Positions 21,531 to 34,469 of a DNA stretch of 64,000 bases are shown here, one piece after another (positions within the stretch are counted from its first letter, which is position 1; each line of letters opens with the position of its first letter). The stretch covers positions 299,880-363,879 of the forward strand of contig JBAJFE010000057.1 in the NCBI GenBank assembly GCA_037903355.1. The letters run 5' to 3'. Made by a program: the position numbers and the translations under genes. The notes beneath the pieces are model-generated. The model did not search any database, was not told the origin of the DNA, and saw nothing but the letters and a program-made list of their open reading frames with translations. The DNA is from Trichuris trichiura (lineage: Eukaryota > Nematoda > Enoplea > Trichinellida > Trichuridae).

Positions 21531-22575
21531 TGACTGACATTAGTTATTCCAGATTATTTCGTCCAAAAAACTTCGCCAAGTCGTTGTTGTTGCATTGATA
21601 GAATAGTGGTTCAACTTTCGTGATTACTTTTTATTCTCCGTTCAGCGTGCGACTACTTCAAGTTGACTGTACCGAATGCAGCTCGTTGATTGCAGTAAAT
21701 CTTTTGTTATAGGTTGCACTTCCTACGGTAAATCGTTTGCAAGCCGTATATATTAACAAAAATGAAAGAGAACAGAATACGGCAGCCCGGTTGACGAGAA
21801 CTCCAATAGTATTCTTGAATATGTTACGCCTTTTAGTTCATCGTGTTTGCTGCAAAGTGCTTTATCTCTCCGTGCTTACATTTTCTCAAAAAATAGTGCA
21901 TCTTCTTAACACGTAATCACGAAGGTTACTACAAATGGTACGCGCGGGAAGCAGCTGTCGCAGTGCACGTATGTTCAGCTGACCGAACTGTTTACCATAA
22001 GTTCATATCTAAAGGTTGATATGCGGTTTTACCAGACTGAAATGTACCTTTTAAGGTCATAGGCATCAAAGTGTTGGACTTAGCGTGTTCATAATATTCT
22101 GGAAGGGCAGATGTATTGTTAGCAGGTTGACATTAGAAAATTTTTACTTATACACGCGAGGATATGAAATAGCTGAATTCTCAACTTCTTTAAGCATGCT
22201 TTGCTTGTTCTATAGCCTCGCAAAGGGTGCTGCCTTAGGGCATAATGAATGCGCAAATTCCCTAAGAATGTCAGTAAGGTCTTTGACGGGATTTTGTCGT
22301 AAAGCAAATAATCCATAGGCATTGGACGTGTTAAATAAAAGGTCCAAAGTATTAAGAACATCGATACGTAAGAGGGGTTAAAAAATTTCAGCAATTTAAT
22401 GAGTTACTGGAGAACGTCAGATTTAAGCAAAGTTTTTGCGCTAGTTTCCTTTAATTCATCAAATCCCTTTTCTATTGTAGTTTATTTGTGAATTATTTTC
22501 TTGGACCATTAATTTTAAGTATGTATTTTTTCATGTTCTATTTTCGTATTTTTCAATGTTTGTCTTTCCGACACG

Positions 22576-23408
22576 TTAACAAAGTTTGCATTGCGGGCAG
22601 ATATTAAATGAGTGACCGTCTACGTCCCCGTTCGAATTGGAAATGCAACAGTAAGGCTGACGATAGTTCGGTGGGACTGGAACATCTTCTTTTCGATATC
22701 TGCACAATTGTATGAATAATGACAATTCCTCAACGCGTACAAAATAAACCAGTTCAACCCGCCGCCGCTTGTAATGTTCTTTGGAAAAGGTTCCATGTCA
22801 TGTCTGGTTTTGGTAGGAAAAGTTTTTAACTTTTCCGCCGCTGTTCCTGCGGGCTCGAAAGTTTCATTGTTTCAATCAACCAGACTTTCCGCTGGAACAA
22901 TCCGCGTAAAAATGTCCTTTTCTTATATTCAAAAAATAATCGTTTGCCCATGTCGACCTTTGGAGGTTTAGGAGATGGATTGCATGTATGCAACAGTCGC
23001 TATGGCAATTGGAGACATCGTCAGCAGCTTTGGTGCGAAAGTAGACCACTTCTTTCCACCTAAGAGATCGTTTTGCTCTTTGAGGGTTTTTTTTGGCGCG
23101 AAGCTTTCTCACGGGTGCACATAGGTGATCACATGAGAGCGACGCGTCCTAGTTCCATGCTACCTGCAAAATCAGGCCGAACTTGTATAGGTTTAGAAGG
23201 CTCCCTGTACATATCGCCGCGGTGGTAAGGACAATGACGCTGCCGGAGTGTCCAAGTAACAGTTTTCCAAAAGAATGGTGACCGTTTGTCGTCGGTCGGT
23301 ACTCTTTTCAGTAGAGTTTGCAATTCCTAAAATTGGGACGCCGACGCCTTTTCGTTTTGGCAAAAAAAGAGCAACCGAAATTCCTTTGGCGATTGCATGC
23401 AAAAACAC
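22576..23408 (-). CDS. Unassigned candidate multi-exon gene
   Basis: Three minus-strand blocks look coding. Block 1, about 23324-23163, follows a TTTTAG acceptor and reads RSPFFWKTVTWTLRQRHCPY...KPIQVRPDFA up to a CAG/GT donor. Block 2, near 22996-22876, follows CATAG and includes PKPPKVDMGKRLFFEYKKGH and YADCSSGKSG. Block 3, ending at 22576, includes DVPVPPNYRQPYCC and the cysteine-bearing end FNICPQCKLC. I could not join them unambiguously and do not recognise the product. Exon borders given here are provisional. Confidence 0.3.
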
Positions 23409-26400
23409 GTCAGTTATTTGAAGATTATTGTAGTGGCCGTGTCACCTTTGGCTCGTTTTACCCGCAATCGACTTTGTCAAATTAATTATAAGGTTCTTTT
23501 TTACCTCTTATCCATAAATGGCTCGCAAAAGCGGTACGCAAAAAGAGCAACGCCAACCGAGGTGCTACGATACCTAAAATGGCTGAGAAAAATACTTTGA
23601 GCCAATTTAACGACGAAACGAAAGCATTGTTCAATTCGAGTTGACCGAGAGCGCATTCAGCTTTCGTAGAAAGAAGGTTTTTACAAACTGGCTAAGTTTA
23701 CACTGCACCAGAAGCTTACTATAGCCTTAATAGGCAGCCAACACAAAACATATGCCCAATAGTTTTCTTTCTAAAAAAATTTAAGTCCGCGCTTTTCATC
23801 TGTATATATATAGCTTCATGTAAAAGGTAGATAGCTTTCAAAGCCACTTTTTTGAATAGAAGAACTACTCGCCCTTTTTGGGCTGCATCTCTCCAACGCC
23901 GCCCTGTCCATTGCCCAAGTATACTTGAAAATAATTAATAATAATTAGCATTTTAAAAATAAGATGGCATTCCGTAGGAGGTCGACGAGAATTTTATTCG
24001 AGTTTCAGAAAACGGCCTTGATTAATTAATTTGAATATTCAAATATTGTAGGCAAGATTATTCGCTGTTCGCTTTGTGGGCCGACAGCGTCTAAGCGCAT
24101 CAGATAGCACTCCACTCTTCGCTGCTTTCTCTTTTACGTGACCGTCAAGCTTATGCAAATTTTTGCTATCTTCCTTAAAGATTTGTCCGTCGGAATTTTG
24201 CATATTCGACAGTTGAATTTTGGCGGTGAAAAGCGTTTCATTACTAACACGCTTTGCCTTTTAAGCTGGCGGACAGCTTACCCGAAAGCATTTCGATGTT
24301 GTGCTACGAAAGCTATTCTTGTCGCGTATGTATACGTTGCAAAGCTTCGAAGGGTGTTCGCCCTCTGTCCCAAATAAAGTAAGTTCACTTGATTAATAGC
24401 TGCCATTTAAGGGATTAAGCGACTAGCTATCCTGCTGGGAAATTTCAACAGCCAAACGTCGACAAAACATTTGTTGATGTTTACAAGTGCGGGAGATAAG
24501 GAGTACAAGACGCATTTACGTGGTTTAACTATTCGATAGGTTTTATATAATAAAGATGATGACAGAAGGACGGCGGGAGAGAGTATTGTCTTTGCCTTAA
24601 TACGGAGCGCGAATGTACAAGCGGAGCGACAGAGAAGGAAGGAATTTTATTTTCTTACCAAATCAATAGCGCTGAGGTTTAATGGCCGTGCCATAATCGG
24701 TCGTCGCTTCAAAGCGGCGCCATTGCGGATTGGACGAAACATTTCTCCATAACGTCCGCAGTTTCGGTTCAGTCCTTCAATGACGAATGCGGGATTAGAT
24801 CCCGCCAAGGCTTAACGCGTGCCCCAGCGACCATCCAAAGTAACGACATTTACCCGCGGGACAACAGCCTTGTCGGATATTGCCCAAAAGCAATTCCGCC
24901 AACGGTGCGCAAGCGCTCGTCTTAACCAAGGGCACAATCAAAGTACAAACACTTGAAACAGAGCCAATCAATTGGCTTTTCCGCGCTTCAGCGGTCCTTC
25001 AATGAAAAAAACGACATGCGTAGAGTATGCAACACTGGCTGGCAGCGACGCTTTGCAGTGAGCGCGCAGGCGGCTGCCGTTCATCCTTTTTTTGTCCACT
25101 GTTTGTCTTCTTTGCGCGCATTCGGTTTCAAAGCTGCCTTGTCTGCGCTGATTCAGGCGATCATTTGAATAGAAGCTAAAACGATGCCTTTTACTACACG
25201 CTGCCCTTCAAAGGTCGTAACAACGCCGCGATAGGCACCCTTTTGCCTTTGCCGCCTTTCACCGCTTAGCAGCGCGGCGAAGGCGGCGGCACTGCCTTGA
25301 ACGTTTGGAATAGGAAGAAACTTTGCTTCTTCTTTTTTTAAAAAACAACCACCATTTCCGCCATACGAACGTACGGCTATTCCGTGTACGTAAAGCAAAG
25401 TTCTGTTCGAGTTGGTTTAGACGAAAAACGACTGCTCGCCTTCCGTCACCCAAACAGGATGGACAAAAAGGCCAGACTGCACGCGCGTCAGGGTTTGTTG
25501 CTTTCACCAATCTTACGTGGTCAACGCGCGCATTCTTGTCACACTTACATTTTGCAGCGATATGCATAAAGAAGAGGAAGAAGAAGTCTCCTTAGCCACT
25601 TTGGGACCAAAGAAGGCCTAATCTAAGCGACGTCTGGAAATGTTGCATTAGCGCTTTGAGTATTGGCGGCAGAGAACTTTTCAACCCATGAATGTTTGCT
25701 TGCAATGTATAAATGCTGATCCAGTAGCAGCTGCTTATGAAGATGGATTTTCATTTCCGCTGCCTGCCAAAAAAGGATACTACTTATATACGCGCGTACA
25801 TACACGATTTGGTATTCTTACGCGTTTTGTCTCCGTAAAGCGACTGTGCATTGGTAAGCCAAGTATAGAGCGGATGTACTGGAATCAATTCGGGCTAAAC
25901 GCCTATCAACTGTTACCCCGACAGAATAATTCCGTAAGCTGACATAAAACCGCTGCATTGTTGCTTGAGAGAAGGCCGACCTTTGTTATTCACTTTAAAG
26001 GAACCGATACGGATGTAGTGGATTTGGGCACTTGAAAATTGGGTCACTTCGAGTCGCTTTGTTCCCTACGTATCAGGCGACGCGGGGGCGGCAACTTTGA
26101 CCAGCCAACCTAGCTCAACCGCAGTAGCGTAAGGTCACGCTAGTATTCGGCACCCGAAGCTTCTTATTGCCATAATTTGGCCGGCCGTCTCAGCTTAGTG
26201 CTGACACAAGATGACAACGCGAGCCATCGTTGGTATTTGATTTTTAGGCAGCCGTTGAAAGCGCATAGTAGCAACGTGTTGTGACGTCATCAGAATGAAT
26301 ATCAATAGTTGGCAAACGTTGATTGGCTGATCCATCTACGGTAGTAGCGCAAGTCGAGATTGAACGCCTCAGCCAATCCCCTTGACGCTCGTTCACCGGC

Positions 26401-26563
26401 GGCTTTGGGCCTTCGTCAACAATACTGTCGCTGCACCGGTCGACCATGAGCCGACGGGGGTCGTTGTGAAATTGGAAAAGCTTTACGCATAGTTGGTCGT
26501 CATTGCTTGTCTGCTGCTGCTGCTGCTGCTTTAAAGTAATAGCCGAACTGACAAGCGTAGAAT
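23409..26563. other. Intergenic, upstream of lin-11
   Basis: 3.1 kb without a supported gene. A minus-strand open tail of 19 codons at 23865-23923 (ending MQPKKGE) might be a terminal exon, but its acceptor is poor. Frames of 60-100 codons at 25153-25942 lack motifs. A (CTG)n run at 26515-26531 lies just before the lin-11 ATG, presumably in its leader or promoter. Confidence 0.5.
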
Positions 26564-29500
26564 ATGAGCATGACGACGACGACGACCTGCGCCGGCTGCG
26601 ACCGTCCCATCTATGATCGTTACCTGTATCGAGTGTTGGACAAGCTATGGCACGGTTCATGCATAGTATGCGAGGTATGTCAAGCCCGGCTGGACGACAG
26701 ATGCTTTACCAGAGATGGTCGGATTTATTGCAAATCTGATTTTTTAAAGTACATTGCAGGCTGACAGCCTAAACGTTCTTCTACATAAGCTTATCATTTA
26801 CAGGCGATACGGCGTCAGATGCGCCAGTTGTTCTCAAAGCTTTACCAGAGGTGATTTGATTCGCCATGCTCGCGACAAGACCTTTCACGTAGATTGCTTT
26901 TGTTGTACCGTATGTCGGAAACGATTAAATACGGGAGATCAGTTGTACGTAATCAACGACACCACTTTTGTTTGCAAAGGCGACTACCTTAATGTGAACA
27001 GAAATGCAGGTAGGTTATAATGACTTTTTTCCTCTTCTTTTCCTTCCTGCTATTTTGAATATCCATTGGATGTACGACCCGGATTGCCCCCTTTTTTGGT
27101 TGCCTTAACACAAGGGTCAACGGCCCCCGGGGAAGTGGAATAGCAATGGGACATTGCTTTCTTATACATGGACATGCCGAAATGGCAACCTGTTACTGGC
27201 TTAAGTGTCACATTTCTCCATCTGCTCTGTTGATGTCCCACCAACAGGACACTTTCATGGTCACTGTCCAATTTTTTTATAGGCCAATCGCAGGTGTTGA
27301 AGGGCTCTTTTGAGACAACGGACAGCGGTAGCGAAGAGGAGGAGGAGGTCGGCGCTATTGACGACTTAGTGACCAGCTCGAAGGTCAAAGCTCCTGCGGT
27401 GAGTCAAAGAGACACTCAGGCTCCCCTTGGCGGTTCGTTGGAAGAAGGCGGCGTTGCCGGGCCGGTCGAGGAATCGCAGATCGCTACGTCAAGCCCTGAC
27501 TCGTGTTGCAGCCCTACCCAAGTTACGTTGACTAGCAAAAGTGACGATACAATGGGCAGGTCAGGCACCGAAACCCCGTCCGGTATGGCAGCAGGTCAAA
27601 ATGGTACGACGACGGACGCTGGCGTCTCCCAGTCGTCCTCCGGAGGAGGAGGAGGAGGAGCCAAAAGGCGTGGACCAAGAACCACCATAAAGGCAAAGCA
27701 GTTGGAAACTTTGAAAGCCGCCTTTGCCGCTACCCCAAAACCGACTAGACATATTCGAGAGCAGCTTGCTCAAGAGACAGGCCTAAACATGCGAGTTATT
27801 CAGGTAGGCATTGACGCTTGTATATTTTCTATTACTGGGCATGACGAGGTTGCTTTGGTCGGCCAGAAACAGGTTGATACAGTATCATGGACGGCAAGCT
27901 GACTCAATTTCCTTCCTTGCTAGCTTGCGGCCTTTCCCATTGGTTAAAGTAAATTAAGCATCTAACAAAAGCGTGGGTTGACTAATAAGGTGCGCCGCTG
28001 GACTTCGCTTGCTTCTACGTTATGGTGATCGATTAGCGGCGGATATTTCATCTGCCCTTCGTTAAACCTTCGCTAATCGAATGGTGAGACCATAAAAGGG
28101 CAGCTGAGGATTAAAGCCAACTCGATCGCGCATAACTGCGTTAGAGGGGGGTCTTTCCGCAATTGCCAAGCTGTCAACACTGTCCGTAAGTTACTGTATA
28201 TAGCGTACACGAATGAGGCTGCCATTGGGGCAACATGCGCGCCCAGGTCAATATGGGATATGTCGGTTGGGCAAACCCTGCGGACAGCTTGTTAAAAATC
28301 GTCCATCGTTGTCCATCATTTGATGGCCGCTGAGCGGCAAAAAAAACAACCGTCTCGGTTGCGCGGCAACTTTTCTCGCCTATTCGCAGGCGGAAAGCCT
28401 GTCGTCGAGTCCCTTTCATGGAAAGCGGGACGCCGCCTTGAATGACTGGCTGCCTTGCGTACTTGTTTGACAACGTCCACACGAACCCAACGCGCTTTCA
28501 TTGGTAGACGGACCTTTTTGAGCGTCAGCCACTTTTCGGTTGGCCTACTTTGTCTTGCGAAAAAGTGCGCTCATCCTTTTTTGGTCGCGCGCCAAAACTT
28601 GTAGTTCCAATTCAACTGGTTCCTATATTCCATCTTTCAAGTTGGCTACAGCGCTCTAAGCTAGCTGCCGAGCAAACTTTCACCATTAGCTGCAACAGCC
28701 AAAAGATGCAAAATATGCCGGCAAAGGCGTACCCGCTTTTCTTTCTTTCTTTTTTTTTTTTAGGAATTATCACCCAAGCGCAGACGTTGCGCGAAGCGAG
28801 CTTTCATGCCGTGTTGGCAACTGTTTGGCTCATTTTCCTTTTATGGGCATTCTGTTTAAATTTTAAACCATCATAAGGGCGAGTAATGGAGCTATACCCT
28901 TGCCGATAGGCGCGCGCGCGCGCGCATTGAGCGACCTCTTCTTCCTTGGCTGCAATGACCGCAACTCCCAAGGCGCAATGCAATTCGGGAATTCATTGTC
29001 CCAGCAAAGCATTGGCGCCGGCTTTCCCCAAGGGGACAGCGGCCCAACTCGGTTTGGACATTCCGAAACACACTGACGGCTGCCGAAATAAGCGCGCGCG
29101 CCCTTGCGCATAGGCTTATTCAATAATTTGCATATATATACTTCAAATCCAACCGTTTCTCTTTGATTCGTTTCCTTTTTTTTCAGCGTCTCATTGACGA
29201 GGCGGCTAAACTGCTTGCGGCGCGCACAGGACTCTATGCTTATATGCGTGTTTGCCGGTTGACTTTTCGACTTGTTTTCTTTTTCTTTTTTTGTTGCAGG
29301 TGTGGTTCCAGAATCGGCGCTCCAAGGAAAGGCGTATAAAGCAACTGCGCTTTGGTGCCTTCCGTCCGGGCAGTAGACGAGCCAGAAGTTCGCTGCTTCG
29401 AAATGAAAGTGGCTTGAACGGAAGCGGCTTTTTTCCAGGTAATTGATCGCGCGCGCGCGAGCTTAGTGGCATTGCTCCGCAGAGCTATCGACCACCAACG

Positions 29501-30821
29501 ACGACGAGATGGTCCCTGGTGGTCGCTTGTCGATCCGCCGGGCGAAATGATCTCTCTTTGCTAGCATAGCCGCCCGTTTTCACAGTCTATCGCTTCCGCA
29601 TTCGGGCGACTGCCGGTGCCAAGTTGTGGGCCGGCTACTATTGATCGCTGACGAGTTGTTTTGCCCTTTCGTCGCGCAAAGGGACAGCGATAAACCTTGG
29701 CAAGGAAGCTCAATAGGTCGATTGACAGCTCAAAAGGGACCATCCGGTTCCCTAACGGGATGGTCAACCAGGCGGGGTCGCTCCTGAAAATAACCAATGA
29801 TACGATGTCACGTCATGGAACGGCAACGATAAACGTGGCTGATTACGCCAAGCTGCCATTGACATTTGTCAAATGCTATCTTTGGGCCCTAACGGAGCTA
29901 CCAAGTCGACTTGACCATGCGGCAATAGTTAGGAAGCTCCAGAGGGCATCGTTGCAGCCTTTGGACACCCTCAACGTCAGCGGACATCGATTTGCCAGCT
30001 TCGATCAGCGGCTCCACGTTACTAAGTCATTCGTCACATAAACACGCATCCGTCATTTTCAGCTTAGCGATCAATGGTAAATCAGCAGCTGTTTAGGATA
30101 TCGTCCCGTCAATGCGCGCGCGCGCGAGGTCTTTCCCCATAAGAGGGTCGCCTAACTTTACTCAGCGACTGCTCAACATGAAGTCTAGACGACCAGTTAA
30201 TGGGCCGTTGCGACCTTCCATAATCGCTCCACCCCTTACGGTCAACAGCTGTAATTATTACTTTCATAAATAGTGCTTAGCTTACATAACGTATTGCGGT
30301 TGTCCTAAGGTCATTTTAAGCTTTGAACTCACCTGGCCGAGCAGCTGCCTCCGAGGCGCTTTGCTTCAAGTTTGCCTTTTTTGTAGATCCAATGAGTCGT
30401 ATTGCGGATCCGTACTATTCAGGACAGCTAGGATACTATTGCGACTCGTTTTCCTCCGGTCACGCAGGAGCTACAACGCAAACTTCGGCTGAGATGACAT
30501 TGATGACCCAACCGACAGGATATATAATTCATCGAGGCGATGAGTCCGTTAGTCCAATGGAGACGCACAACAATGGTGAATATTCTTTGCTTTGTTGAAA
30601 TATTGAAATTAAAAGCTGTATTCTCTTTTGCAGCCGACGTATCCTACTTATTAGACGATACGTCGGCTATGCGTGGTCAGACAAGTCCCGATATGGCGAC
30701 AATCAGCGGTGAAGATGTCTACCGGAATCAGCAGCACGTATTTCCCGCCACAAGCTCACTTCCTACTATTGGTAACCACAAAGCGGAGCATCATCGCGTC
30801 ATGCCCGCGCTCAATTGGTGA
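26564..30821 (+). CDS. lin-11: LIM-homeobox transcription factor, LIN-11/LHX1-LHX5 class
   Basis: A nuclear factor specifying neuron and, in C. elegans, vulval and uterine fates. Six exons (26564-26748, 26804-27009, 27283-27803, 29300-29438, 30387-30575, 30634-30821) give 475 aa. LIM1 has ligands C9, C12, H30, C33, C36, C39, C56, D59. LIM2 starts RYGVRCASC (C68, C71) with H90, C93, C96, C99. A Ser/Glu-rich linker with a GGGGGG run leads into the homeodomain [18 protein letters not shown] to [12 protein letters not shown], essentially identical to LHX1/5. The intron inside helix 3 (RVIQ/VWFQ) is a common homeobox position. The C-terminal 170 residues are Ser/Thr/Met-rich and unassigned. The last exon ends ...ALNW-TGA by read-through; a splice at 30818 would stop at almost the same place. 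Introns carry (CG)n tracts. Confidence 0.95.
28910..28926. repeat. (CG)n tract in lin-11 intron 3
   Basis: An alternating CG run of about 16 bp. Similar runs lie at about 29446-29458 (intron 4), 30114-30127 (intron 4) and 31097-31109 (downstream). Confidence 0.8.
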
Positions 30822-32510
30822 GCAACTTGCTTGGACAAACGGTAATTGGACTAATCGGTCATTTTTTCTTCTCATCTCTTTCCGTTCATCTTCCGATTAT
30901 TTTAGATGTCTTAACAAGTGCTCAATTCCACGTAGCAAACGTTAGTGATCATCCTTTGGCTGAGGCGGCTTAGCGAACGAACTTTCAAGCAGAGATGCGT
31001 GCGAGCATTGTAATTTTTTGGACAGCCCAAAAAAGGCAATGAGCATCATCGACTTTGGTCGACAAGAATGACAAGGTTTCAGCTTAAACATGCTCCGCGC
31101 GCGCGCGTTGCGATAAAAGTTTTTCTCTTTTTCTTCTTCTTCTTCACTTTTTCACCTACCGCTCGTTGCCACCCGTTTTTGGTGGCAACGAGCGGGCGCA
31201 AAGTGTCGTTCTCTTTGAGCTGACGAACTTTTATCGCCCCAGTTGACGTTGACGCATTAAAAAAGCTGCTTCACCCAAAAAAGGCGGCGGCTAACAGTGA
31301 ATAGGAACTGGAGAGAGAGCGCCGTGACGCGAGCGGCAACAGTGGTCTTGAAAAAAGCAATTCCCCCATCGTACAACCAGTTTGCTCTCCTTCAATGACG
31401 ACGACGACGACGAGTTGGTTGAAAAGTCAACAGCGTATACTGTAAGATTGCTATTCGTAGTCAAGCATGAAGCAAAGCGTCTCAATTTTGGATTTGCACC
31501 GATGGCGGAAAGCGTTTCCAGTCAGTCGAGCGGCAAATGCCTATTTCAATTTAAGAGGCGAAATGCGACAGCCCATTCCGAACGCTTTAGGCGAGCAGCG
31601 TGACAGCCGCTGATGACCGTCAATGCCACCTTTGGCCTTTGGGTGAATAAGTGACCGTCGGATCGCCAACGAATGGGTTAATTGGAAATGTCGAAGAATG
31701 CCTGCGGACCAATGATGATTATACTGTCCACCTGCCAATGAGGAAGCATTTGGGTGCCAAAGGTTTTGGTTGTTCCATTTTTGGAAACGTTAGGAAAAAA
31801 AGTAAGCTCGCAGGAATTGTCACACTAGTTTTGATTGATCATTTTGGAACGCAAAGCCAACTTTTCATCAACGCAGCCTTTATTGAAGAGGTGAAGCTTG
31901 ACTCGAAGGACGACGACCGTTCAGCCGTTCTATATGAGTCAGCATTGGCTTGTCACCATTTGGCGGTACGATAAACAAAGCTTTGTGGGGCCCATGAGAA
32001 TGATAGTCTCGGGACGTCGGGACCGGATAATCAATCACGGTCAAGTGACAAGGCCAGATGCTGCTGCTAGCCAACACCATCGCTATCGAATGGCCAACGG
32101 CCAAGCGTTATCGGTTCCTTTTCCCAAAGGCGTTCCGTTCGCCCGCAGTGAAACGTTTCACTTTGATAACAAACGTGCTCCACCACCAACACCACCAAGT
32201 GGCGTCCATCCATCCAAGGCGCTGTGGTCGATTCGTCGGGGACAAATTTGCCTAATGTTTAGTAAGTCTTTACTCCTTGCACAATGCCATGCCTTTTTGG
32301 CGCCAATACTCACCGACCACAACACAACAACTCGTATACACAAGCTTAGAGCTTGACCGCTTTTGCAAGCGAACAAAAGTTTCGAAACGTCGGCTGATCG
32401 AATATTGTAAACAAATTATATATGCAAATAAGGTTTGCACAATTAAGATCTTTTAAAAACACCTTTTTCTGTTTGCAAATAAAAAGGGCTTAATAAGGGT
32501 CGATTTTTGC
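30822..32510. other. lin-11 downstream flank
   Basis: No supported gene. Overlapping plus-strand frames at 31651-32356 (up to 152 codons) have mixed, low-complexity composition and matching open frames on the opposite strand, so I do not treat them as coding. An AATAAA at about 32478 could be a distal signal, but it is 1.6 kb from the lin-11 stop. Confidence 0.45.
31159..31195. repeat. Perfect 15 bp hairpin
   Basis: CCGCTCGTTGCCACC, a seven-base loop (CGTTTTT), then the exact complement. It lies about 340 bp after the lin-11 stop, just past a TTC-rich tract. It is a possible RNA stem or foldback; the function is unknown. Confidence 0.75.
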
Positions 32511-32621
32511 CTATGGTAAGTCGAGAAGTCGGCGGAAGATCAGTAGGCTTAAAGCAATGATTATTAAAATCAGTCCTATTCGTATTGTGAATGAAAAATC
32601 AGCCGAAAGCGAAATACTCAC
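32511..32621 (-). CDS. C-terminal exon with a transmembrane anchor, unassigned
   Basis: After a CTTTTAG acceptor (G at 32622) a 37-codon frame ends in TAG. It encodes a 21-residue hydrophobic stretch (IGLILIIIALSLLIF) followed by RRLLDLP. This looks like the tail anchor of a membrane protein. The preceding exon is not certain: a charged segment with FEEKFFQQSSAVEKTL lies at about 33165-33230, but its phase does not join. It may be the end of the coiled-coil gene upstream or a separate gene. Confidence 0.4.
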   Translation of the reverse strand: MSISLSADFSFTIRIGLILIIIALSLLIFRRLLDLP

Positions 32622-33666
32622 CTAAAAGAAGAAATAAAATGCAAATTAGTTCGCTAGTACGAATTGTACATGCACCTCTAAGCTTTCGTTCCTTTTTTGA
32701 GTAGTACGCAAAAGGATTTCTTCATTTTGGCTGCTCCGTATTGGGATTAGAATTCATTGATAAAAAATATCGTACTACAGAGATGATCATGAATGAAGTC
32801 GTAAAACGCCTGATAACAAGCAGTATCACAGGAAACTAATTTGCATATAGCCGAATGGCAAAAGATTTTTTTCCGTGACGAAACATTTCGCACATTATGT
32901 AAAGCAACAAAGAGCTTATTTAGTCAGCGAACATTTTTGTTATGATGTTCTTTTAATACATGAAGTGATCCAGCCGACATGACTTGGTAGGATTTGTCTT
33001 GTTTGGCGGGAAAACAATGTCAACCGTTTGTCCAATACATTATTATCATAAGGAGAAAAGCAAAAAGCATATTATTACACACAGTGAGGCTCGTCATAAC
33101 GAGTTTTAAAAATAATTATGTAAATGAGAGCACAAAAGTCGAACTTACCGTTAGGAGCCGTTGAGTTTTGACAATGTTTTTTCCACCGCGGAGCTCTGTT
33201 GAAAAAATTTTTCCTCAAAACTTAACAGGTTTTATTCATACACTGTATCGCTTAGGTTAGAAAAAGTTATTTTTTAATAATTCGCGTATTAACAAACTTG
33301 TTGACATTCCGCGGTTTGCCGCAAAATCATCAATAAAATAGCATTACTGACGCGGGTATCGTTGTGGATATAGCAAGTTTTGACGAATATCTACGGATAG
33401 CCGGCAAAGCTTAAAGGAAAACTCTAAAACAAAGCATACTTTGACAGTTCGTAAAAAGAAAAAGTTTCGACTGTAGAAACTATCGTACTTTAATGGAAAT
33501 TTGCTTTGAAAGCCTGAAAAAAATGATAACATTGAAGTGAAGACAACAAAACGAACACGATGAAGCAACGCTATCAGCTAAAGTACAGAAGTCTGCGTCT
33601 ACTGTTTAGTCGCAATGATTGTCTGCTCTTTCATTCCAGGCGGACCTTTTTGGGCAAAATACTAAC
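32622..33666. other. Intron or intergenic, unresolved
   Basis: AT-rich. Contains the charged minus-strand segment at about 33165-33230, and a minus-strand frame at 33344-33568 preceded by a TTTTTTCAG acceptor near 33518. Neither could be joined in phase to a neighbour. Confidence 0.4.
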
Positions 33667-34153
33667 AACAGTGTCATCCGCCGGCAGGGACGTAACGTTG
33701 TCACCTTCTAAAAGCGGCATTTCAAATGGAAAATCAATTATTTCCCGCTGCTGTTATTTTTTAAAATATTCCGCACAAACTAACCTGCTTTAAACATCTT
33801 TCGCTTAGTTGGAGTTGAAGGCACGCTGCGTCGTGGTGGTCTCGTTCGTCTATTGGAACCTATATCTTCTTCTTCGTCGTCGGGCCAAGCGCTAAGTTCA
33901 CTTCCATTTTGCATAGCTGCATAATATCCTTGAAAATCTCATTTTTCTAATGGCCAAAATGCCAAAGGAAATGAAGACGTACCCTCTAAGCGACTTGTCT
34001 TTCTGGCGCCGGGTACTAAGCCTTTCTCGTACATTAACTGTATACGCCTTGCGCAAGCGTCACCCGAACTTTCTTCGGGAAAATTTTTCCGCTTTCTTTT
34101 CTCTTCCTCAAAAAACACCGTACGCGCCTTTAATGAAACAAACGATAGACTTT
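33667..34153 (-). CDS. Three phase-compatible charged exons, unassigned
   Basis: Exons 33983-34153, 33785-33916 and 33667-33707 splice in frame. The first is Lys/Glu/Arg-rich and contains RRIQLMYEKGLVPGARKTSR. The second has the acidic WPDDEEEDIGS followed by the basic RRTRPPRRSVPSTPTKRKM. The third reads EGDNVTSLPADD. This resembles a disordered, possibly nuclear, linker or tail. It is on the strand of the coiled-coil gene that ends 317 bp upstream and may be its C-terminal part, though I found no in-frame join between 34154 and 34470. Confidence 0.45.
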
Positions 34154-34469
34154 CTGTTAAAATATAGTCTGCCTATCTGTACACAATGTTGCCCACGGGT
34201 GTTAAGTGCCGAATTTTAAAAAATGGCGGTTCAAAATACCGCAGTGGATTACAATTTAAAGATTAATGAAAGCCCACAAAGCATCGTAAATTCAACACTG
34301 CCTGGCAAGGTCAGCCAGTCGATGGCAGCGCATTTATCAACGCTGAATGCTTTGAAGAGAAAGTTGTCGAACCTAACCCACAGAAAGCTGTTGGCATAAA
34401 TGCCGTTAAGCGTAGAAATTAGTTTCGCCGTTAAGCAGCGAAAACGGGCGGTAAACAAAATTTCAATAC

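Larger units (their letters stand above)
18749..22575. other. Gene-poor intergenic region
   Basis: No supported protein gene is seen in 3.8 kb. It contains the PHB2 5' flank, a short TTAGGC run (19281-19303) and one arm of the inverted duplication (about 20240-21530). Plus/minus frames of 60-91 codons are present but look random. Confidence 0.55.

Noticed and set aside
22892..22990. CDGSH iron-sulfur domain in the unassigned gene at 22.6-23.4 kb
   Set aside because: YADCSSGKSG has a faint resemblance to the start of a CDGSH motif, but the required CDGSH residues were not found in any following exon.
25153..25595. Overlapping 80-100 codon frames on both strands
   Set aside because: Mutual shadows without motif, start context or splice sites.
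31898..32356. 152-codon plus-strand frame downstream of lin-11
   Set aside because: Low-complexity composition, open frames on both strands, no splice or domain support.
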